64,000 bases of DNA from Smallanthus sonchifolius (GCA_023525975.1 CM042044.1:12572501-12636500), one strand, 5' to 3'. Shown: positions 35,850 through 47,749, counted from the first letter of the stretch. Program-made: numbers and translations. Notes: generated from the letters alone by a model not told the origin.

Positions 35850-36416
35850 TACAGAGTGTCAGATACGTATTTAGCATATAAAAAACAAATATAAAGACTA
35901 TTTCTATGATCGGCTTGATTTATCAAATATATCGACACCCCTCTTTTACTTAAACTTATTTGTGTAAGGTGAGTGTGTTAATGTGTAATTTAATTTGAGT
36001 GGGCTTGAAAACTTAACTGGTTAAGTATTTTATGTGGCTAGTTTATGTGGATGGTTGGTTCCATAGGTTATAGAAAAACAATGTAATGGAAGTAATAGTA
36101 AACATCTCAATTATAAAATTATAAAAGATGGTTTAAACTTGGAGAGGATAATATAATTGATTATTTCATAAGGAATGTTGGTCCCCAAATCATGAATGTG
36201 AACTATCATAATTTTAGCCATCCCAACTTGCCAAGATAATTTAGTTTGAATTGACATTTTGATTCATGTCTAGAAACTTAGAAAGTTTATACAGACAGTG
36301 AGATGGTGGTCTAATTCAAAAAGACCATAAAAGTGACATGTGATGGTGATAGGGTATCTTTTCAATGTGGGAGATTCTAATTGGACACATATTACTAATC
36401 GGATCCGTCGCCACCC
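35850..36416. other. Intergenic DNA, nothing recognised
   Basis: No gene or known repeat seen up to the palindrome cluster. Confidence 0.5.
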
Positions 36417-36634
36417 TATACGCCCTCGTATACGCCATTACGAGGCGTATAGGTTCAGTCTCTGACAACATAATGCCACGTGTCATTCCCTGTCTGGCGG
36501 TTGGGTCTCATACGTGGCGTATTGAGCTATACGCAACGTATGGGTCACGAGTTGTGTTTTTGCTTCAAAAGTTGGAAGATTTGGAAATTTAAGAATCCTA
36601 TATGTGGCGTATTGCCCTATACGCCACGTATAGG
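36417..36634. repeat. TATACG-NNN-CGTATA palindrome cluster (left)
   Basis: Palindromes at 36417-36432 (TATACG/CGTATA, loop CCCT), 36430-36450 (ATACGCC/GGCGTAT), 36510-36522 and 36529-36541 (ATACG/CGTAT, loops TGG and CAA), and 36616-36634 (CCTATACG/CGTATAGG, loop CCA, perfect 8-bp stem). The matching cluster is at 38606-38760, on the other side of the Athila ORF1 remnant. Confidence 0.88.
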
Positions 36635-36929
36635 TTTTTTTTTATAATTATCTTTTTTAATTTAATTTATATAACTTTGTTAATATAAGTTTGTTATCTT
36701 TTTTAATTTACATAATTTTTATCTATTTTTGAATTTATATTTTTTTTAAACACTTATTATATTTTTACATTTATAATTTATTATTACAACCAAACAAAAT
36801 ATTAAATATTACAACCAAACAAATAAACAAAACATTATATACATTACATCAAAAAAATTAAATATATGCATCAAAATGTTTTTACATACATAACAACGAA
36901 ACAAACTAAATACAAATAAAACAACTAAA

Positions 36930-38530
36930 CCTGACCGGCACCGCCGTCAGCCTGACCCGCCCCGCCCTCATCCTGAACGGGGTCGTCCGGATAATGACGT
37001 GGCGGTGGTAGTGGTGGTGGCTCGATGCCGGCGGCTCAAGACAGATCCACAAGGCGGCCAACCGTCCACATCATCAGGTCCTCCATGTGATCGCTACGAC
37101 GAGCGTGATCGCTGTGAGTTGGCAACAAGTCCATCAATCAATGGTTGGGTGGCCCTGTCCAGCCTGACAGGCCGACGTACGTGTTAGGGATGCTGTGGCG
37201 TTTGGTCGTGGATGGGCTCGACGTGCGGCGGGTCCCCCATCGCCACACCCTGTAGCGGATCAGGCATAGGCGGGTCCCCCCGTCCCGGCATCAGTGGCAA
37301 TGGCACCGGGACCCAAACCTGGTCCTAGACGGCTCCTACGAACCGAAGGCCGATCCCCGGGAAGTGGAGCGTGATGCGCATGCCGCTCGCCGTGCGGCGG
37401 TCTAATCGGACAGGGGGAAATGGCGGTGACATCTCAGGTTCATGCGCATGCCATGGGGAAAGAACACGCATGATATGAGTGACGAACGCGCCGCCATACA
37501 AAAGCTCGCGCTTTTGCCACATATAGGCAGACGCGGAATAAATAGCGAGACATGTGGATAGGGCGCACCGTCTGCCCGTAAGCAGGCAATACAGAAAAAT
37601 AGGTCTCTATCGGTGCACCACTCACGGCTTTTCAGACGCGGTGCGATTGACGTCGAAATAAGCCGGTGGAGATATTTATCCAGAGGGTCTCTAATCCCCG
37701 AGACCCTCCCCTTGGTACCCAACCAAGGACTATCTGAAATCAAACCTCAAAATACAAGGAGTTCCTCCTTGCCCGCCTCCGTCACGGCCTCGGTATAAAG
37801 TGGCGACCGTCTCGGGCTCGAAGTACAAGCCCTTCAAAACGACCCACTAACGAAGGGTCAGACGGTAAAGGTGCCCAAAAATACAGAAGGACACCTGATC
37901 CGAGTCATTTGACGGCACCTCCCCGGGAAGAGTCTCCAACCCCTCCTACCTGTTGACGAACGTCGAAAGGAACTCGACGAGCACCTCTCGGTAGGTCTTG
38001 GTGAATGAAAGAGCAAAAAGACGATCCCATGGCATGTACTCGTCTATGATGGCCCGCTCTCGCTCCCGCTCCGCCTCTTGGACAGTCCAATCAACCAACT
38101 GTTCACGAGACTGAAAGTTCTTGTCAGATTTATACGACACGTTTTAATGGTTTTGTTCCTCGTCTTCCGACTCGTTAGCCGACTTGTTCCCCGTGTATAC
38201 GAAGTCGTCGGTTTGTTTTGTCGGGTAAGAAATTTCACCGTACACGAAGTCGTCGGTTTGTTGTGTCGGTAAGAGACTTCACCGTACACGAAGTCGTTCG
38301 TGGGTTGTGTAAGGTAAGACGGTTCACCGTATAGGAACTCGGGATTGCTCAGTGGCTCGTTCAAATCTGGAAGCCTTACCCGTTGATTAGAATAAACGAC
38401 GGACGAGGCCTCCTCCTGGTTCACATCTTGAAAGCCATAACTTTGGGGGTTGTTTTCCAGCGACTCGTTAGAATATACCTGAAAACCGTAGTTACCATCC
38501 CATCACCAAGACATGGTTATAATTTTTTGA
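36930..38530 (-). pseudogene. Athila-type ORF1 remnant
   Basis: Minus-strand pieces in several frames, in order: LPDLNEPLSNPEFLYGEPSY (38044-38424), FQSREQLVDWTVQEAERERE and YMPWDRLFALSFTKTYREVL (37946-38140), GLYFEPETVATLY, DPLDKYLHRLISTSIAPRLK and SREWCTDRDLFF (37402-37743), then MWQKRELLYGGAFVTHIMRV (37325-37522), and a Pro/Asp/Gly-rich tail ending near 36931. From recall, this matches the ORF1 protein that Athila-lineage retrotransposons carry apart from gag-pol. Its biochemical role is unknown. Frameshifts disrupt it throughout. A motif (TNDFVYGEVSY) is repeated near the N-terminus. The plus-strand ORFs here are shadows. Confidence 0.65.
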
Positions 38531-38605
38531 TGAAAGTGTTTGAAAATTTTTTGAACGATACATTCGAATGAGAATTCTGCACGGTTAAATACACATAATT
38601 TGGCC

Positions 38606-38760
38606 CCTATACGCATCGTTTAGGATTCTAATCAAACCTCGTATACGCATCGTATTGCTTTATACAATGTATATAGGATTTGAATGACCAGATTGTCGGG
38701 CATGGGAAATTATGAAGGGCTATACGCATCGTATTGGCCTATAAGATGCGTATATAGCCC
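38606..38760. repeat. TATACG-NNN-CGTATA palindrome cluster (right)
   Basis: Palindromes at 38606-38624 (CCTATACG/CGTTTAGG, loop CAT, one mismatch), 38643-38655 and 38722-38734 (ATACG/CGTAT, loop CAT). A larger inverted repeat at 38717-38760 joins GGGCTATACGCATC with GATGCGTATATAGCCC. Confidence 0.88.
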
Positions 38761-38867
38761 GGTCCAAATGGCAATTCCCGTATGCCATTAGTAGTCCCCT
38801 TTCATGTGTGGACTTAGGAGGAAATGCATACACAATGAAGTCTTATCAAATTTAGCTAAAGGTGTTA

Positions 38868-38927
38868 ATTGGAGATGATCTAGTAGGCTAGTGACCCGTC
38901 AGTGATTCAAATTGTCGTTCAAAAAAA
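38868..38927 (+). mobile_element. Miniature SINE (about 60 bp) with perfect 14-bp target duplication
   Basis: AGCTAAAGGTGTTA occurs exactly at 38854-38867 and 38928-38941. The insert has A-box-like GATGATCTAGTAGG, B-box-like GTGATTCAAATT and the family tail TTGTCGTTCAAAAAAA. It is much shorter than the related SINEs at 6107 and 29720. Confidence 0.8.
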
Positions 38928-39069
38928 AGCTAAAGGTGTTACCAGCGACTCATTTTTATTAAAATAATAATATATAATGACGATACTATGGTCATACATG
39001 GAAAATCAACTTGGTACAATACCGTTAGAAACTTGAAAGAAAATAAATATAAAATACAAATTTATATAA

Positions 39070-39350
39070 ATAAATGATTCGAACCGGTGGCTTTAACGGT
39101 GGCTTTAACGGGTACTCTAACAACCGTATTCTTGGCGTATACTTGACTCGAGTCTTCAACACCTTTGTTTTCAACTTCGTCCTTATAGCTACAACAAAGA
39201 ACAAACTAAACATTTTCGGTTTTGGTTGAGGATTCGTGTTTAACACGAGTCCCTTAAAACATATTACGCGCCTCCTCTAAGACGAACGCGTCGGTCTCCC
39301 AGGGTAGAACAATAGGGTCAGTATGTGTAGTGCCGGAGATGTCCACGCGT
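39070..39350 (-). other. Possible captured gene fragments
   Basis: The minus strand holds two protein-like stretches: about 39347-39247 reading GRVDISGTTHTDPIVLPWET, then DAFVLEEARNMF and a stop; and after a TTGTTGTAG acceptor-like site at about 39190, YKDEVENKGVEDSSQVYAKN, then VKATVKATG and a stop near 39073. I do not recognise the family. They may be exon scraps carried by a transposon or the end of a lost gene. Confidence 0.3.
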
Positions 39351-39369
39351 CCGATGTTTTACAGGTAAA

Positions 39370-40481
39370 GTATGTGTTTTATTGTGTATGGAAAAAATGG
39401 AAGAAGAATAATAATAATGTGGTGGTATAGTTTAGAGAGTACTCCTCTCTAGTTCTATATAAGATTTATATGTGGTGATTTTGCTCCATTTTTTCTTTAA
39501 AACAAAAATGAATCTTAAGGTTCTAATTATACTCATGCAAAAATTCCATATTTATTATTTTTATTTAAACACAAATATAACAACTTTTATGAGTCAAATA
39601 AACCATTCATTTGATTCATGACAAGTTAATATAAAAAATTTAAGCTATAATCAAAACCTCCATAATGATTCGTTACATATATTAAGAGTCAAAACCAAAA
39701 CACCCATATTGCTTTATGATAAAAATTGTTAGCATTTAACCAAAAATGCAACAAATTTCAACTATAGTCACCCAAGTTTTAGCAATATTTATTTTAAACA
39801 CACAACTTCGAGCATCGATATCCCATTCATTTTAGCTCTATTTTAGATACGGTTTGTCTCGTTGTGAAGCACTCACATCATAGAACACAAACCCATAAAA
39901 ATAAAAAATTATATTAATCACAATTACATATAATTATTAGCACCCAAGTTAGTGAAAACCACATTTTTCACTAAATTTTTCAACAATCACCCACATTAAT
40001 GGAGATCGATCAAAAAACTCAATGAAACCTCGACAGTTGAGTCTTGCATAGGATAGGTAGGTTTCCATTTGAACATTCCCTTGTGAATCATACTTAGCTT
40101 ACTAGTTGTTTGTAGACGCAATGTCTTTGAACCAACGGCAATACACATTCACACAAGACTCTCCCTAGCGGGGTGCATCCCCTCATTATCGTGTCCATTA
40201 TAGTCATGGAACACTCACATGGTTATGTGAAAGCTCTAGGAACTGCACACCCCCACAATTTCATTCGAAGCGACCCCATTGCTCTTTCACATAGGTGATT
40301 TTTCTTAAATCATTAAAAGCATTAAGGTTACCATGACTTACACAAATCATAAACCATATTATGCTTAACCTCACAACATGTCACTGTTGTTATAGGAATG
40401 GACTAGGAAATGATTAAACTCCCCTTTTCAATTTAGGGGATATATATATATATATATATAAACATGTATATATATATGGTG
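39370..40481. other. Intergenic DNA, no gene recognised
   Basis: Around 40030-40430 the sequence is less AT-rich and could be an old LTR, but no termini or family could be assigned. A (TA)n run at about 40440-40477 abuts the next MITE. Confidence 0.4.
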
Positions 40482-40861
40482 AGGTTCAAATGCTAACCAA
40501 TATTTATGTGATAACCATGATAACCACTCTTAAACATAGTGTTACATATATGTAACAATTATCATTATGTTAATGTTACATATATGTAAACACTATGTGT
40601 CACATATATGTAACATTATTTGGTACGTATACGTAAGACTCGTCATTTCCGTATTTACGTTCAAAATATTTATTCAAGATACTTAAATACTATTTTAACA
40701 ATTAAAAGAAAAAATAATTTATAAATTATGTGATTTTTTTATAGTGGTTAACACGGTTATCATATAAAAAGTTGGTTACTATTTGAACCCTATAAATTAT
40801 GTGATTGTTTTATAGTGGTTAACACAGTTATCATATAAAAAGTTGGTTACTATTTGAACCC
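40482..40861. mobile_element. MITE with terminal inverted repeats, next to (TA)n
   Basis: The left end AGGTTCAAATGCTAACCAA and the right end (reverse complement GGGTTCAAATAGTAACCAAC) match, extending over about 35 bp through TTTAT and TGATAACC. No ORF. The right end is tandemly duplicated (see 40720-40861). It starts beside a (TA)n tract, like the MITE at 14978. Confidence 0.65.
40720..40861. repeat. 71-bp tandem duplication of the MITE right end
   Basis: Two copies of about 71 bp, each starting TATAAATTATGTGATT and ending TTACTATTTGAACCC, differing at two or three positions. Confidence 0.9.
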
Positions 40862-40884
40862 TTTCCTATACACACACACACACA

Positions 40885-41394
40885 TAGGTGAGAGTTCAAT
40901 TCAAAACACTAAATAATGCGAGAACACGTAGAACAAAATGAATCATTCACTTTTTCAATCTTAAAAAGTTTTAAAATAGAAGAAAATGATTTAAATGTAA
41001 TGTTCAATCACTTTTTATAAAAACATCCAAACAAACAAACATTAGTAATGATATATACCCTTTACGACCCTTTATAACTAATACATTAACTCAGGTCAAA
41101 ACGACAATTTTCAGAAACATTTTAGCTCAAAAAAATGAATTTTTAGCGCATCGTGTGCTGGTATCAGGCCTGTACATCCCAAAATTCGTTTTAAGTGTAA
41201 TTCAGCCCTTCCAACTTGATCCCGTTCGTTTTAACGATTCCACAACATCACGTCATTATTTAATTGATCATATGACACTTCTTTAACATCCCATGAGGAT
41301 TCTTATGCATCTAAACAACCCATACATAATTCAAGAACTAGTTAAGCTTGCATTTTACAAAGCTTAAAACTTCCACATTGTTAACACACACTTG
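40885..41394. other. Possible second microsatellite-linked MITE, rest unassigned
   Basis: ATAGGTGAGAGTTCAATTC starts right after a (CA)n run at about 40870-40884 and resembles the start of the MITE at 14978. Its other end was not found. No gene. Confidence 0.35.
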
Positions 41395-41669
41395 TGAGGT
41401 TCGAAACCTCAAATTATCACTTACTTGTGAGATTCTTTGATCTCAAACTTCATTCATACTTGTGTGGTTCTTTTGACCACAAACACCTACCATTATTGTG
41501 AGGTTCTTAGACCTCATTTACAAACGCCTTAGTGAAGTTCATGATTTCAAATCTTACATGTGAGGTTCTTATACCTCAATACCAACCTTTAACATACATC
41601 AAATGCATATAAACACACAAGCTACACACTCCATATTTTACACTTGACATGTGGGATTCAAAGATCCCA
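41395..41669. repeat. Array of seven covarying short hairpins
   Basis: Stems: TGAGGTT/AACCTCA (41395-41411), TGAGAT/ATCTCA (41428-41445), TGTGGT/ACCACA (41463-41481), TGAGGT/ACCTCA (41499-41516), TGAAGT/ATTTCA (41533-41549, one G-T), TGAGGT/ACCTCA (41561-41578), TGGGAT/ATCCCA (41652-41669). Loops are 3-7 bases, mostly starting TTC, and spacing is about 28-36 bp for the first six. Substitutions in one arm are matched in the other. Confidence 0.85.
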
Positions 41670-42546
41670 ATACACACATTTATTTGTGAAGCTCAAGACT
41701 TAAATCTCCTATTACAATCCCAGCCCTTGCATACAAGCATAATTATTCAAAACATCATTAAACATACAATTAGTAATCAACAACAAGTAATCTACTTCTA
41801 GCATTACTAATTAAGTGCAAGGCACTTACCTTGTGATTTAGACAATTTCGGCTTAGTTTCAATCTTAGGCACACGATCACCTATACATATATCTCAATTA
41901 TTAGTCTAGACATCTTAATTTACACCAATTGAGATTCTAATACACTCATATCACCAAATACCCAACATTCATATTTGTCTAGGGTAGATTAACATAATCA
42001 AACCCTTAACACCCTTTCAACACTCTTTTAACCTAAATAACCTGTTTAGGAAATCATCCAAGTTCCACCAAACTCCCATTTTACAAAACACCATAAAATT
42101 TAAGGATTTATACTTAATTGTGTGTCTATTAAATCCCTAGACACTTAACTAACCTCAATTAAGCATTATAACATCATTAAATCAAAAACCCTCAAATTTT
42201 CCTCTAGAACCCTAATTCTTGAATCAAGAATTAAATTGTTTAGATGATGTTATTTACTTCCCATTACATCAATTTAAGCTAGACAACAACTTAATTAAAG
42301 TTTCTAACCATCTAATTCACCCTTAACAACCCCAACTGGGATTTCACCCATAACTCACCAAGAAAGCCTCAAATGGTGGATTCAATAGATGAAATATTAC
42401 TTACTTGATAGTTAGAGGAAGATATGCACACCAAAGTCCTATAATCTCACATGAAACACTATGATTTTCGATCTTAGCTTCACACCTCTTCTTCTTCACT
42501 TGCAAAACACAAAGAACACACCTATGTGTGTGTGATTTGCGATCCC
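41670..42546. other. Unassigned DNA before the Athila-like LTR
   Basis: No gene recognised. With the hairpin array it could be part of an unidentified LTR, but no TG...CA termini with a target duplication were found. Confidence 0.4.
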
Positions 42547-43625
42547 TGATGTAGGGTTAAATATCCCGTGCATAAGTGTCGAGTTTTGTACGTTTTAATA
42601 GTCCAGTTGTGTTTATCGAGTCGGTTTTACGTATGTTTCATAGTTTGATATACTACAGGGTTAATGTGCTAAAGAGCGGAATTTTACGAGTGATTGATAA
42701 GAAGGAACGAAACCCGGGAAGTCGAAGAAAGTCAAATTCAAAGTTAAAAGTCAAATTTCTAGAATTTTGGATTCTCGCGGTACGCGAAGGCTTGAAAAAG
42801 CCCACCCGACTATTTTTTCCTTCGCGCCACGCGAAGGACTGGCCAGAATGTTTTGCGACACGCGAAGACATGGGGTTATGACAATTTTGACCTAATTTCA
42901 ATTATAAATCCATTGTGACTCCCATTCTCGAAAAAGACTTCTTCCTAGCCGTCCCAAAGCTTCTCTAAGGCGATTTTGAGCATTGTTTGGCCAGTTGTTA
43001 TTAGTTTCTAATGCTTGTAAGTTCTAGATTAATTACTTTGATATTTGTTACAATCATGAGCGGCTAAATGCTTTGTGATCCCTCCAGGTGAATGATTTAT
43101 GCATGTATTCGTATGATTTCAGTAGATGATCAGTATTGGATTGAAGTTTTGTGAACCCTTTAAGTTCTTTGAATTCAATTGTGTGTTTGACTTATTAACA
43201 ATTGCATGTTTTCGATTTATCGCATCTATCGTCGTTTCTTGGTTTTCTTGCATCGGGAATAATTCGATTTTGTGATTGAATTAATTATTGTGTGGTTGAG
43301 TTAAACAATTTAAACGAGGTTATGTCTATGTAATCTCTAATCTAATTTGAAACTAAAATTGTGCGTATGCTTTGCTAAATCTGAATCCCGGAGTGGTCCG
43401 TTTTTCTCTAATTGTTTTTACAACTTCAAGTTAATTGCTTTTCATAATTCTAAGTTTTCAAATTAATAAAGTTTTAATCTTAAGTAGTGATTGAATCGGT
43501 TTAAGTTAAATAGCATTCTCCACGTGTTTCCTGTGGATTCGACAACCCTACTTCCCTATCTACAGTCTAGGTAGCTAAGTAGTGAATTTTATAAATAATT
43601 TTGATTGACCTTGACACCGCGATCA
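42547..43625 (+). repeat. 5' LTR of the Athila-like element
   Basis: It starts TGATGTAGGGTTAAATATCC and ends CGCGATCA just before AAA and the primer site. About 1079 bp. It contains three CG-NNN-CG hairpins near its start. The left boundary is supported only by the TG start and context, since the other LTR is outside the window. Confidence 0.65.
42775..42866. repeat. CG-NNN-CG hairpin cluster in the Athila-like LTR
   Basis: TCGCG/CGCGA, loop GTA (42775-42787); CCTTCGCG/CGCGAAGG, loop CCA (42819-42837, perfect 8-bp stem); TTGCG/CGCGAA, loop ACA (42853-42866). Confidence 0.88.
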
Positions 43626-43628
43626 AAA

Positions 43629-43646
43629 TGGTGCCGCTGTCGGGGA
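43629..43646 (+). promoter_or_regulatory. Primer binding site, tRNA-Asp type
   Basis: TGGTGCCGCTGTCGGGGA lies three bases after the LTR end. It resembles the Athila primer site TGGCGCCGTTGCCGGGGA, complementary to the 3' end of tRNA-Asp, with three differences. Confidence 0.8.
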
Positions 43647-43695
43647 ACTTGTGCTCAAAGTGATATTTTTTATTTATTTTGTTCAGTGCTACTAA

Positions 43696-45396
43696 TTGTG
43701 TGCTTACGTGTGTAGGGACAGTTTTATTCTTACTAGGCGCTCATGCAAAAATTCTCCATTATTGTTTGTTCCAGAGATTGAGAAAACAGCAAAAGAAAAC
43801 AGAAAAATTGAAGGAACGGTCCAAACAATTCTAGAAAAGCTCGACAGTCCTTCGTTAAGGATGTCACAGAATCAACCCATGAACCAACAACCTAATCAAG
43901 GTGGGGAACAAGACCCACCAATCCCACCACTTCCAGATCTCCTATTTCTCAACCAACCACACAACCAACCAAACCCACCTCAAAATCAAAAACCACCAAT
44001 TCCACCAAATCAAAACCAACCGCTACCTCCACAAAACCAGAACCAACCACCACCACCCAGATTCCATCAACCCCCACCTCGACCTGTATTCCGAAATCAA
44101 CCATACCAACCACATGATAGCTACCCGAGATACTCTGACTATGAAGAAGAAGATAGCCACCATCCACAGCACGGTTCTCAACATGAGAATTGGAACGAAG
44201 AGGAAGAGTGGTACGCTTTAAACCATCAGGAGGCATTCCCTCCCCAAAATCATAGGCATAACATAGATAGATGGGTTCAACCACCACCGAGAGCAGATTA
44301 TGGGTTTCCACCGAGGAACAACCGTCATGGGTATATGGGTAACTTGGAACGAGAGAACAGGTACAGACAACCCGGTAACATACAACCACAGAGACATGAT
44401 CAAGGGGTGGACAGTCACTTCCACCCCGCTTTGGATTTAAATGCTTCCCCTGTCATTCCACCAGTTCATAGGGGGAATGCATTCGAGATCAGACCGGGTT
44501 GTCTTGGGATCCTCCCACACTTCTATGGGAGAGCTACTGAAGATCCATACACACATTTGTTTGAATATGAGGCTACTTGTGGGACCATAGGTGGTCAGGG
44601 GTTCACTACTGATGAGGTGAAACTGGTGCTTTTCCAGTTTTCACTAAAGGACCGGGCAAATCAGTGGTTCTTGTCTCTACCAGCTGTAAGCATTTCCACT
44701 TGGGCAGAGTTACAGCAGCAGTTTCTTGATGAGTATTTCCCACCTCATAAAACCAATGAGGCCCGAGCTGCTATACGGGATTTCAAGCAACAATCAGGGG
44801 AGCCTTTCTATGAGGCATTTAAAAGATTCAAGGAGTTGCTTCAAAACATCCCACATCATGGGATACAAAAGTGGGAGCTCATACAGGCCTTCTATGATGG
44901 ACTATTACTTGAGGATGTGAGAGATGTCAATGCCACCAGTGCAGGGTCATTCTTCGAGAACCATGTGAATGTTGACTGGGATATTTTGAAAAATATGGCA
45001 GTGACGTCAAAGAGGCAAGCTAATGCCAGCAGAAGAGCAAAGACAGGAGGAACTGAGAAAGTGGTGGATTATGAAACACAAAAGCGGTTGGATGCCATGG
45101 AAATTCAAATGGAAAGGCTTGGTAGGCCTAGTGGAAGAGAGGTGTCTAATGTTTCTCAGGGATACCCGATGTGTGATGGTTATGGTGAGTTGGGCCATAC
45201 TGTGGAGAGCTGTCCAAGAGAGCAGGGAAAGCCGAAAGAAGTAAACCAGATTGGAGGTGATAGGAAGCCGGACATGAATGCAACAAACTACCATCCGGGA
45301 CTCAGAAATCATCCCAATTTCAGGTACGGTAATGCAAATAATAAAATTAATCCTAACTTTCAGGTTCCTGATGTGCAGGTTGGGAGTCAGCAGTAG
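43696..45396 (+). pseudogene. Athila-like gag
   Basis: Structural protein that packages element RNA into particles. A Pro/Gln/Asn-rich N-terminus (about 1-190) is followed by the retrotransposon gag domain at about 255-440 (HFYGRATEDPYTHLFEYEAT, LFQFSLKDRANQWFLSLPA, EYFPPHKTNEARAAIRDFKQ, FYDGLLLEDVRDV). A zinc-knuckle-like CDGYGELGHTVESC follows, where the second Cys is Tyr, so zinc binding is doubtful. MSQNQPMNQQ at 43861 may be the real start, since the preceding frame is open without clear homology. The frame ends at a TAG (45394-45396) within a Gln-rich run and continues in the same frame afterwards, so a CAG to TAG change is likely. Confidence 0.85.
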
Positions 45397-46230
45397 TACC
45401 AGAACCGCCAACAAAGCTACAATCCAGGCGGGTACCAAAAGAACTCAGGTAGTAAGGGGTATCAACATGGGGGCTATCAGCAGAGAAACTACCAGCAGAA
45501 TCAACCCCAACAGAACAAACCTGCAGCTGGCGGTGACCCGCAGCTTGCAGCCATATTGGAATCTCTAAAAATAATTGAGCAAGACAAAGAGATCCAAATC
45601 AAAAAAAATGAGTCGTTTGAACGACAACTGGGTCAACTAGCTGAGAAATTGTCAAAAATAGTAAGGCGAGCTCCGGGCAACTCCCAAGTGATACTAAACT
45701 AAACCCACAACATCAAGGAGCAAGCTCCTTTGGGAAAAAATGCATATGTTAGTGGAGTGAGCACCCAAGAAGCCGGGGAAGAGGGTGAGTTGTAGGATGA
45801 GGATGAGCAGGGAGAGCTCATTATCCCCATTGAAATAGGAGGGTTGCAGATTGAGCAGGCTCTGTTAGATTATGGGTCGAGTGTTAGCATCCTACCAGGA
45901 AAATTATATGATCAGTGTGACCTTGGCCCATTAGAACAAGTTAACACTACAGTGGTGTTAGCTGATTTGACAAGGAAACGGGCTCGGGGAATGATTAGAG
46001 GTGTTACTGTGAAAGTAGGCGAATTCTATTATCCCGAAGACTTTCTGGTGGTTGAGTATGAACAGACAGTGAGGGAGAAACAACATAGGGTAATCCTGGG
46101 CAGACCATTCTTCGCAGCTGCCAATGCTTTGATTAACTGCAGAGACAACACGGTCAGCATGTCATTCGGTAACAGGGAGTTTAACTTAGACATTTGTTCT
46201 CTTACTTTCACATATTTTTACAAAGTTAAA
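45397..46230 (+). pseudogene. Athila-like protease region
   Basis: Same frame as gag, beyond the TAG. A Gln/Asn/Gly-rich linker and a coiled-coil-like stretch are broken by two further stops, near 45700 and 45795. The aspartic protease fold begins near 45835: QALLDYGSSVSILPGKLYDQ, where the active Asp is followed by Tyr-Gly, then TTVVLADLTRKRARGMIRG, and HRVILGRPFFAAANALINC. In the family this enzyme cuts the polyprotein. The frame is cut at 46230 by solo LTR A and resumes at 48900. Confidence 0.82.
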
Positions 46231-46929
46231 TGTCACACCCCAAATTCCACTAACGGAGTTTTACCGTTTGGTGTGTGACAAACCAGGATCTCAGTCATTA
46301 GTTACATCAAACGAAACTATATGAGACATAAATGAAATACCATAAAAGTTCAGATTTAATGCGGAAGCGTTTGAATAAGAAAGAAAATGCGCAAAACAAG
46401 CGCGCCTAAGTTTAGTTTAATAAAACAAGTAAATTGTTTTAAATGTATGCATAAGGATGAAATGATAGTAGGACTCCATGCATGTCCTAAGTGTGCAACC
46501 TGTGCCTTAGCGACCTGAGAAACATGTAAGAAAAAGTGTCAACACGAGGTTGGTGAGTTCACAGGTTAGCAAGTGAATAAACTGTTTAGAGTGTTTATAA
46601 GATCCACATACGTAAGTCACACCTATTACTAACTAGACAATGTACAAGTTACTCTAAGCGTTCGCAACCGAAGCTGACTGTTTATGTTTGAGATGCCTTC
46701 CGCCATTACTAATATCAACAATGGCAAGTGTTTAGGACAATTTACACCCGTTCGACCTCCAATCGAGTTAGCGCGACTAACCCGGGTGAGGTTTGTCAAA
46801 CCCAGTAGTACTACTCATATTTCCTCGCTATACTTCATATATTAACGGTCCGAGTGTGTAAGGACTTTGCATGTTATGTTTGCACTTAGGTAAACAAGTG
46901 GTAGTGAAATACTATGTGATCCATGTCCG

Positions 46930-47125
46930 TTCATATGTATGTCTCTCCCCGGCGGGAAGACAAGTAAACAGATGTCTGTTCGTATGCATGTTTCTTTCCA
47001 ACGGGAAACACGTAAAATGCTGTTTGTTTGTATGTATTTTCCTCCCCAACGGGAAAACAAGTAAAATGATGTTTGTGTATATGCATGTTTCTCCCCCAAT
47101 AGGAAAAAAAGTAAAATGGGGTCGT
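46930..47125. repeat. About 54-bp tandem repeat, 4 units, in solo LTR A copy 2
   Basis: Same array as at 18250-18445, with the unit TTTCTCCCCAA, loop, GGGAAAACAAGTAAAATG. Antisense ORFs across it (46842-47207) are repeat translations. Confidence 0.85.
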
Positions 47126-47749
47126 GAAACTCACCTGAGTCCGAGTAGAGCGTAGTAAATAACACCGCTAAAGGATGCAATAGAGGCACAAGAGTTTGCC
47201 TGTGCACAGTCTACGAATTCTCTAGAATTATATTTACAATCATTAGGGACATATGGGATTTGTAACGACACGACAGGATTGGATGTCCTAAATATACTTA
47301 GGATCAACGGTTTAGACTAACGTGTCATCGGAATCAAAGAATTCCTAGTTTAGTAATTATTGTATAAATGGTACGTATCAACGTAACATGAGTCAATAAT
47401 ATTATATATATATATATATATTATGTTTCGTTTGTTTATCTTGAATAATATAAATAATTATATTATTTTGAAACGTGAGAGTAATTAAAAATGAATTATA
47501 CAATTCGAACCCGTATATTAACATAAAACAATCGTTTACGTGTTCTTAAATAAAATAATAATAATAATTTAGTGAAATAATAAATCAATATTATTTCTAA
47601 CATAATTATAATACCCAAAAATGTATCATGATATAATTCCCGACACTACGAAGATTTTCCGGGTTAAAAACGTATGAATATATTATTATAAATATAATGG
47701 GTTTGACTTTGTTTGAAAATAACATATGAAAAGTTGCTAAAAAAAGAAT

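Noticed and set aside
37605..37800. Plus-strand ORFs in the Athila ORF1 region
   Set aside because: The minus strand carries the recognisable protein pieces. The plus-strand frames are shadows.
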